From CAZMLC01 sp964567125 (GTDB lineage: Bacteria > Verrucomicrobiota > Kiritimatiellia > RFP12 > UBA1067), in assembly GCA_964567125.1 (NCBI GenBank), contig CAZMLC010000051.1, forward strand, positions 1 through 21,410: a DNA stretch of 21,410 nt. Reading direction: 5' to 3'. The notes beneath the pieces were generated by a model. The model worked only from the letters and a program-made list of their open reading frames with translations. It had not been told where the DNA came from and made no database searches. The position numbers and the translations under genes are program-made. Below, one piece after another: positions 15,891-21,410 of the stretch; position 1 is the first letter of the stretch, and the number at the start of each line of letters is the position of its first letter.

Positions 15891-18353
15891 CTATTCATCA
15901 TCGATAAACACCGAATCCATTTTTTGCTTCTTGGACTCCTGCTGCTGTTCGACATCGGACTCGACACCGGCATTTGACTCATCCTCATCGACAATCGATT
16001 GCGCGTTCTTCGATCCCACGGCCTGCGCAGGTTTCGTCGACCGCTTACCGCCATACCCGTATGCATAGCCAGAGTATTGCTTCCCGTATTTGTAGGAAGA
16101 ATGATAGCCATAACTGAATTGCGCGAAATGGTGCTGGCGTCCGAAATCAACGTCGTTGACTACCACCCCCAGAACACGCGCACCTGCCTCAGTCAAGTGA
16201 CGCGCCGCATGCTTAATCGACTGAAAGCGCGTACGGTCCGGACAACACATGATCATGACGCCATCGACCAGCGAGGCCAGTGTCATCACATCGCCCACGA
16301 TTCCAAACGGAGGCGAGTCCACAATAATTCGGTCATAATGTTCGCGCGCCCATTCAAAAAACGCAACAATCGCGCCGCTGCCCATCAAGGCTGCCGGGCT
16401 GATCTCAGAAGAAGCTTTCGAACAGATGATGTCCATGTTTTCAATGCCCGACGAAACGGGCAACGTATCGAACAGCGACACATCAGCCTTCACTAAGGTG
16501 TGGGGCAAGCTGACAAAATCCTTGTGCGATTTGGAAAAGATACGCGCAATACGCGGACGCCGCATATCAAAGTCCACCAACAAGGTTTTTTGTCCGCTCA
16601 GCGCACACGATTGCGCCAAACTACACGATGAAATCGTCTTGCCTTCACCGGGCTGGGTACTGATAATCAACAGCATTTTCGAAACATCGTGATAGCGCGG
16701 GGAATCCAGCAAATTGCGCAGGCTGGCAATGCCTTCCGCGAAAAGAGAGAACTTATCCATAACCACCAGCTGTGCAATCTGCTCGCGGTTTTTACGGCGA
16801 ACATGCGGCAAGACGACAAGCGGTTTAAGGCGAAGGCGCTGTTCAATATCGCCAATGCCGACGATCTTATCCTCCAACCGGTCGAGCATCAAGACAAAGA
16901 GCAACCCCAAAAAGAGACCACTGGCAAATCCTGCAGGGAAGATAATCATGGGGTTCGGCAAAACAGGAGTAATCGGTTTTAAAGCCTTCTCGACCTGCTT
17001 AATAATCGCCGTGTTTTCATCCGCTGCGTATTGCGCCTCCTGAGCACGCTTCAAAAGCGCCTGATAACTGGAGTCCGCAACCTCGCGTTCACGCGCCAAT
17101 TGTTCGAGGCGCATCTTCGCTGCAACGATCTTCAACTCAAGATCCGAAATCTTTTTTGTCAGTTCTGTGACTTTCGGCGAGAGCAGGTTCAACTGCCGTT
17201 GCAACAGATCCAAATTAGCCTTACACGTTTCCAATGCGCGATAAACAACATCCGCAAATTGTTTGGTATAAATTTCAACTTCGCGTTCTTTGACTTTGAC
17301 TTCAGGATGATTCGCGGTGAACCGGGCTAGCAACGCATTTTTTTCCGCAATCGCCTGTTGCACGCGTTGATAGGACTCGCTGATTTCACTCGAACGCGGA
17401 ACAGAATCGGGCAACGATCCGAATTTATCTGGGTCGGTTTGGATCGCCTCCAATGTTTTCTTGAGCTCAGAGACCTTGGTGACTTGACTTTCGAGCTCAA
17501 GCACATCAGCGTTCACACGCGTCAATGAACTCTGCGCAGTCTCACGTTCGCTCTCCATGAACTCGATCTGATTGGCCGTGCGATAATCCAACATCTCCTT
17601 GTCCGTGCGCTCCAGCAGGCGTTTAGCCTGTTCCGTTTGCGAAGTCAGCCACGAAACCGCCGCATCGGATTCACCTTTGTTGCGATCCGACATAAACAAC
17701 TCCGCCGCTTTTGCATACGCATTTGCGAGATCAGACGCAAGCTCGGGAATGGTCGACCGGACCGTAATGTTAATAAGCCGAGACCGACGCTGCAACGTCA
17801 TTTTCGATCCACCGAGTGTCGAATACAAAACTTCATCGGTTACTGTCGAACTGGGATGCTCACTGCGGTACATGGTTGCGATTTGCTCAAAAATTGCACG
17901 ACTCCGCAAACTCGCCAGGCGCGTATTGAACACTTCGTCCAAACTCGTATTCAGTTCAGCGTCAATAATAGCGCCGCGACCGCCCATGATACTCGGTTTA
18001 CGAATACTCATTTCAAAGACGCTGGTCGCTTCAAAAATCGTAGGCGACACTTTAAAAACAGCAAAAGCCAGAATTAGCCCAATGATCGTAAACACAACGA
18101 TCGTTACCCAGCGCTGCGAACAGACGCGTAAAATACGTCCAAGCGTCACGGCACCGACAAGTGAATCGTCATCGCCAGGTCCCCCTGTCCCCCCATGTCC
18201 ACCGTAATACGCAGCCGTACCACCGTAAGGGGCTCCACCGTATGCGACGCCCCCACTTTTACTTCCATAATAAATCGGACGACTTGATCCACTGTAATAG
18301 ATTGGGCGTCGTGCAACAGACGTCGATGCCGATTCAGATGCTTTCTCGCTCAT
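15891..18353 (-). CDS. Wzc-like polysaccharide co-polymerase / bacterial tyrosine autokinase with Tyr-rich tails at both ends
   Basis: An 820-residue inner-membrane protein that couples chain-length control (Wzz domain) to a BY-kinase. Order: cytoplasmic Tyr/Gly-rich tail (residues 17-52, eight Tyr), first membrane helix (about 83-100), periplasmic Wzz-like region with long coiled coils (about 235-455), second helix (about 469-490), kinase domain with Walker A STQPGEGKT (565-573), Walker A' LLVDFDMRRP (591-600) and Walker B IIVDS (676-680), then a C-terminal Tyr cluster (748-767, eight Tyr) and an acidic tail to 820. Known Wzc proteins autophosphorylate on the C-terminal cluster, and phosphorylation cycling controls polymer length and export. 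The N-terminal Tyr tail is not in E. coli Wzc. GGAG lies eight bases before the ATG. It is followed by rfbB after nine bases and preceded by the ligase gene and the N gap. Confidence 0.95.
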   Translation of the reverse strand: MSEKASESASTSVARRPIYYSGSSRPIYYGSKSGGVAYGGAPYGGTAAYYGGHGGTGGPGDDDSLVGAVTLGRILRVCSQRWVTIVVFTIIGLILAFAVFKVSPTIFEATSVFEMSIRKPSIMGGRGAIIDAELNTSLDEVFNTRLASLRSRAIFEQIATMYRSEHPSSTVTDEVLYSTLGGSKMTLQRRSRLINITVRSTIPELASDLANAYAKAAELFMSDRNKGESDAAVSWLTSQTEQAKRLLERTDKEMLDYRTANQIEFMESERETAQSSLTRVNADVLELESQVTKVSELKKTLEAIQTDPDKFGSLPDSVPRSSEISESYQRVQQAIAEKNALLARFTANHPEVKVKEREVEIYTKQFADVVYRALETCKANLDLLQRQLNLLSPKVTELTKKISDLELKIVAAKMRLEQLAREREVADSSYQALLKRAQEAQYAADENTAIIKQVEKALKPITPVLPNPMIIFPAGFASGLFLGLLFVLMLDRLEDKIVGIGDIEQRLRLKPLVVLPHVRRKNREQIAQLVVMDKFSLFAEGIASLRNLLDSPRYHDVSKMLLIISTQPGEGKTISSCSLAQSCALSGQKTLLVDFDMRRPRIARIFSKSHKDFVSLPHTLVKADVSLFDTLPVSSGIENMDIICSKASSEISPAALMGSGAIVAFFEWAREHYDRIIVDSPPFGIVGDVMTLASLVDGVMIMCCPDRTRFQSIKHAARHLTEAGARVLGVVVNDVDFGRQHHFAQFSYGYHSSYKYGKQYSGYAYGYGGKRSTKPAQAVGSKNAQSIVDEDESNAGVESDVEQQQESKKQKMDSVFIDDE

Positions 18354-18381
18354 ATCACGCTCTCCTCAACAAAACCTTACA

Positions 18382-19790
18382 CTACATGGCCTTCTTCTTC
18401 GCATACACAAGTGTACCNNNNNNNNNNNNNNNNNNNNNNNNNNNNNNNNNNNNNNNNNNNNNNNNNNNNNNNNNNNNNNNNNNNNNNNNNNNNNNNNNNN
18501 NNNNNNNNNNNNNNNNNCCGACACGACGGCGGGCGATACCTCCGCAAGAAAAAGCGCCTGTTCATGCGCGGCTTGAATCCATAACATCCGGACATGATAA
18601 AAGAGAGGGGAAATCAGCACAATCAAAATAGCAACCAGCAGAATCGAACCGATGATTCCGTTTTCGCAGGCAAACTGAAGCGCATCATTGAACACCATTG
18701 GGGAATCTGGCTGAACGTGCTTCCAGTCCTGATCCCGAAGATAAAAACCCATATATCTGGAATACCCACCTGACCCGACACCTGTCCACGGGGCTTCATC
18801 CCAGATCTTGAAGACCAATTGACTCCGAAACGTTTTCGTTTCCATCAACTGATCGCATCGTGTCGTAAACTGGGGAAGCTGGACGATCTTATTTAAAAGC
18901 GGTTGCTGTGCAGGGATCCATCCCACGACACCGATACAGATTGATACCCCTAGCACAAATAAAAATATAAAGCGCAACGAAGCCAGTCCTCGAAGGCCAA
19001 TCGCACGCACGTAAAACATACTGTAGATCGCGACAATCAGCAAACCCAGTCCCGACACTACCAGCACACATTCAGAAGCAAAATACAAAACCCCGACCAA
19101 ATTTGAGAGGACTGAGGCAAAGTATGCCAGCCATGGCCATTCCCGGCTATTTCCAACCGCATCCAGAAAAACACCGATGCCGACAAACATCCAAAAGCAA
19201 AAGAAAACACCCGGCGACGTCGCACTGGGCGCAATCGCACAGGCCTGATAAAACGTGTTGCCTGTCAACGCCAGGAGAAAGGCGCCTAAAGCAAGAAAAC
19301 CACTACAGGCTGACATGATTAGCAAGAACATCAGACGACTTGATCGTCCCACACCAATACGCAAACAGAGCGCTAAAACAACAAGTGCACTGATGAGTAG
19401 GAGATGATGCAACGCACTCGACGTATCAACGCTGTAGGGCAAACCGCTCATCGGCGGAGATGCATACCGCCAAATCTTTGCAGACATATGGTAAACGAGC
19501 TGACACCCACTATTGAGCCATTGCGTCAAAGTAAACAAAAAAAGCGCACATCCAATATAGAAAACCGGATCCTTTAAAAACTGTAGCAAGACCCTGCTGC
19601 GCCCCTCTGTTAATGTCTCGCCACGCTTCAGCGCCGGCGCCAGCATCAACATGTTTAAAGCAAAAACAGAGAACCACAGCGACACAATACCCATTGTATT
19701 TTGTCCGGAAAACACCCCCACCCACGAAGATAAAAGAAGCAAGACAAGATGAATCGTCAACCAATATTTCGTTACAAGCTTTTGAAGCAT
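18382..19790 (-). CDS. O-antigen ligase / Wzy-type polymerase, interrupted by assembly gap
   Basis: A polytopic inner-membrane protein with about ten to twelve hydrophobic segments. Segments EAPWTGVGSGGYSRYMGF and DSPMVFNDALQFACENGIIGS match the Wzy_C/O-antigen-ligase signature (the loop with an essential Asp or His region followed by ENGxIG). The part before the gap is 424 codons. Start choice: ATG at 19790 has AAAGGA nine bases upstream and begins MLQKLVTKYWLTIHL. The open frame extends to 19904, but that stretch is a transcription terminator. After the 100 Ns the true frame is unknown. I favour the one reading GTLVYAKKKAM then TAG (18382-18384), a basic tail fitting a cytoplasmic C-terminus, which needs a real gap length other than 100. 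It would ligate or polymerise undecaprenyl-linked glycan. The end coordinate is tentative. Confidence 0.8.
18418..18517. other. assembly gap (100 Ns)
   Basis: Exactly 100 Ns, the usual placeholder for a scaffold gap of unknown size. It interrupts the 3' end of the ligase gene. Any translation across it is meaningless, and the true interval could be much longer and hold other sequence. Confidence 1.
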
Positions 19791-19806
19791 CGTATCCAGT
19801 CCTTTG

Positions 19807-19844
19807 ACAAAAAAGACCCACGCGATACCGTATTCTCGCGTGGG
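19807..19844 (-). terminator. strong intrinsic terminator between the barrel gene and the ligase gene
   Basis: On the minus strand a perfect nine-base-pair GC-rich stem, CCCACGCGA / TCGCGTGGG, with a ten-base loop is followed by TCTTTTTTG. It begins 37 bases after the barrel gene stop and ends 16 bases before the ligase ATG. It should stop much of the transcription coming from upstream, so the ligase-kinase-rfbBA genes depend on read-through or on another promoter. Confidence 0.88.
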
Positions 19845-19881
19845 CGACTTTTCGACATTCCCAAGTTCACAGCAAACGCGA

Positions 19882-21099
19882 CTAGTAACGGAATGAAAGT
19901 CCAAGCGTTATGCGGACACGGTCATAATCACGGTCCCGAGCCTCCGAAATGTTGCGGATGCCTTCGACCGTACTGAAGATGGAGACATAGCGATGTAACG
20001 CATAATTACCACGCAAACGGGCAGATACCTGATCGTTTGCATAGTCTTCACCCACTCGTCCCTCATACCCGTCCAGTGTCAAGTTATCCTCGCGCCGATA
20101 AGCCAGATCCAACCCTGCCGTCAACTTGACAAAGGGCTTGTAGGTCAGACCCCATGAACCCGCATACACCTGCTTGGTCTGTGCAACCGTATATTCGCTC
20201 GGCTGGAAATAACTTGATCCAGCCAACGTCATAGCCCATTGACGTGCCATAACCCAGCTGATATCCACGCTATAGGCTCCACCCACCAGAAAATCGGATT
20301 CAGCCGCATCCATCGCGTTTGCGCCCGCCATAATACGGTAACGGATACGCTCGGTTAAACGTGAACCAATACCCACTTGCGCAGAGTATCCCATGCTTTT
20401 TGATGAAACATTAGAAATGTCTTCCGCTTGCGATTCATAGTATTGGGATGAGAGGTTCAAAAGCAGGTTACTCTTTTCCGTAATCTTACGCGACACTTCC
20501 AAACCCAAAGCAATTTCGTACCACCCATACAGATTGCCTTGGAACTCCTGTGCGGATGTTTTTTCATAGTCATAGTATGTATAAAAGCCCGTCAGGGTTG
20601 CAGCAAGGCGCTCGCTGAAGGTATATCCCAGCAAGACGTTCCCATCGATCTGGTAACGATCACGCCAAATGCCCTGACCGCCATCCAGAATTGAATCGTT
20701 CTGCGAACTGTTTAAGTACCCTTGCCCTACGAGGAAACGCCATCCTGCATCGGAATCGCGATAAAAAGAAAGGCGTTCGCCATATCGGCTTGCATCGCTC
20801 TCGCGGTACTTTTGATAGTAGTCATACCCATACCAGGCATCACCCGTAACGCCCCATTCGTTTCCATGATACGCAATATTCACGCCGGGATTCACCGTGT
20901 AGATGCTGTCTTCGCGTTCATCTTTACTGCTGTAGATGTTTGAATCGTACATGTAAGACGCATTGACAAACGGCGAAATATTCAAATTCCCGACGTTGAA
21001 TCCTTGCGCAGAGGATGTCTCAGCAAATCCCGCAAGAGGGGCGGAAAACTGGACAACACATAAAAAAGCAACGCTTTGCTTAATTTTTCTTGAGAACAT
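19882..21099 (-). CDS. outer-membrane beta-barrel protein of the polysaccharide locus
   Basis: A 405-residue predicted outer-membrane protein. It has a signal peptide (MFSRKIKQ, hydrophobic core, GFA-ET cleavage region). The mature part is a series of amphipathic strands rich in Tyr, Trp and Gly (for example WGVTGDAWYGYDYY, LLGYTFSERLAATLTGFYTYYDY, VSARLRGNYALHRYVSIF). It ends in GLSFRY, with the C-terminal aromatic residue typical of barrels recognised by the BAM complex. It resembles the porin-like barrels found in exopolysaccharide loci, so a role in polymer passage or anchoring is inferred, not shown. AAGGGG lies five bases before the ATG. The preceding partial gene ends 53 bases upstream, and a strong terminator follows its stop. 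Confidence 0.8.
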   Translation of the reverse strand: MFSRKIKQSVAFLCVVQFSAPLAGFAETSSAQGFNVGNLNISPFVNASYMYDSNIYSSKDEREDSIYTVNPGVNIAYHGNEWGVTGDAWYGYDYYQKYRESDASRYGERLSFYRDSDAGWRFLVGQGYLNSSQNDSILDGGQGIWRDRYQIDGNVLLGYTFSERLAATLTGFYTYYDYEKTSAQEFQGNLYGWYEIALGLEVSRKITEKSNLLLNLSSQYYESQAEDISNVSSKSMGYSAQVGIGSRLTERIRYRIMAGANAMDAAESDFLVGGAYSVDISWVMARQWAMTLAGSSYFQPSEYTVAQTKQVYAGSWGLTYKPFVKLTAGLDLAYRREDNLTLDGYEGRVGEDYANDQVSARLRGNYALHRYVSIFSTVEGIRNISEARDRDYDRVRITLGLSFRY

Positions 21100-21152
21100 T
21101 TTTTCCCCTTATTCGTGCATTAATATGGTGAACACTGCAACACAACCGTCAC

Positions 21153-21410
21153 TCACGGGGATGTATTGGTATTGCTGCATATCGGGCGGTCCGGGACAAC
21201 TTGAATGCCTTCAGGCGTTGTTGACGTTCCAGTACCCGTGCTTCCCGTTCCAGAACCACTACTCGCGGTCTGTCCAGACCCCGATGCGCTGCTCGAGCCG
21301 AACTCCGTTAGCAGGCCGCTCTGTGACGAATGTCCGGAAACGGAAATATAGGTCGGCAACGGGGTCTCCAGTGTAATTCCCCCGCCTTCTGTACCACCGG
21401 CCGGCTGTTG
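21153..21410 (-). CDS. C-terminal fragment of an unknown Ser/Gly/Thr-rich protein (5' end outside window)
   Basis: The reading frame is open from the right edge of the window to a TGA at 21153-21155, giving 85 codons with no start that looks real. The TTG at 21359 has no ribosome binding site and is read through. The peptide starts with a Gly-rich stretch (AGGTEGGGITLETPLPTYISV), passes into a low-complexity Ser/Gly/Thr run (about 30 residues) and ends with one Cys near PDRPIC. Nothing in it identifies a family. Position, strand and 53-base spacing to the barrel gene suggest membership of the same operon. A polysaccharide-export (Wza-like) protein with a disordered tail is one possibility, but this is a guess from location. 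Confidence 0.55.
   Translation of the reverse strand, partial: QQPAGGTEGGGITLETPLPTYISVSGHSSQSGLLTEFGSSSASGSGQTASSGSGTGSTGTGTSTTPEGIQVVPDRPICSNTNTSP

Noticed and set aside
18204..18305. Short YYG/GGA repeats in the kinase gene as a DNA-level tandem repeat
   Set aside because: The codons vary and the periodicity is irregular; the signal is in the protein composition, not a DNA repeat array.
19791..19904. Upstream extension of the ligase frame to 19904
   Set aside because: The extra 38 codons overlap the barrel gene end and cross the GC hairpin plus T-tract of the terminator; ATG 19790 has a proper AAAGGA site.
21153..21359. TTG at 21359 as a start of a 68-residue gene
   Set aside because: The frame stays open to the window edge and there is no ribosome binding site, so it is the tail of a larger gene.

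Overview
This window looks like a chromosomal piece of a Gram-negative, diderm bacterium, most plausibly from the Verrucomicrobiota / Kiritimatiellota / Lentisphaerota side of the PVC superphylum. That placement is an inference from gene families: a Wzc-like kinase with a Tyr/Gly-rich N-terminal tail, a PPi-type phosphofructokinase, a DUF4832 protein, an oligogalacturonate-lyase-like propeller, and a lyase-like toroid protein with a C-terminal carbohydrate-binding-like sandwich. No rRNA or other phylogenetic marker is present. A run of exactly 100 Ns marks this as a draft or metagenome scaffold. Shine-Dalgarno sequences are clear before most genes.

Layout. At the left edge is the 3' end of rlmN (+ strand). 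Almost everything else is on the minus strand, read here from right to left. The right block is an exopolysaccharide/O-antigen export and assembly region. It holds the Ser/Gly/Thr-rich C-terminus of an unknown protein cut by the window edge, an outer-membrane beta-barrel, a strong intrinsic terminator, an O-antigen ligase/polymerase interrupted by the N gap, a Wzc-like tyrosine autokinase, rfbB and rfbA. A housekeeping island follows: PPi-phosphofructokinase, a small divergent Cys-cluster (YkgJ-like) protein, and rluD. A second compact operon then encodes GT4, a polysaccharide deacetylase, a DegT-type sugar aminotransferase, an FdtA/QdtA-type ketoisomerase, GT8 and GT9. It runs on, after 84 bases, into three secreted proteins: DUF4832, a TolB-like/PL22-like propeller, and a lyase-like toroid plus sandwich protein. 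The last of these converges on rlmN with one base between the stop codons.

How the genes fit together. RfbA and RfbB make dTDP-4-keto-6-deoxyglucose. No rmlC or rmlD is visible. The ketoisomerase and the PLP aminotransferase would instead convert it to a dTDP-3-amino-3,6-dideoxyhexose (Fuc3N or Qui3N series). GT4, GT8 and GT9 would build an oligosaccharide containing it, the deacetylase could trim an acetyl group, the ligase/polymerase would act at the inner membrane, and the Wzc-like kinase and outer-membrane barrel would support chain-length control and export. The three secreted proteins look like extracytoplasmic polysaccharide-processing factors attached to the end of the biosynthetic operon. 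No initiating glycosyl-1-phosphate transferase, Wzx flippase or sugar N-acyltransferase is in the window.

The points most worth a second look are: tyrosine-rich tails at both cytoplasmic ends of the kinase; a strong terminator placed between the barrel gene and the rest of the export operon; an Asn at the position of the second active-site His in the ketoisomerase; and the lyase-like trio at the end of the assembly operon. I saw no CRISPR array, insertion sequence, tRNA, rRNA or phage gene. Apart from the N gap, no stretch of more than 300 bases lacks a gene.
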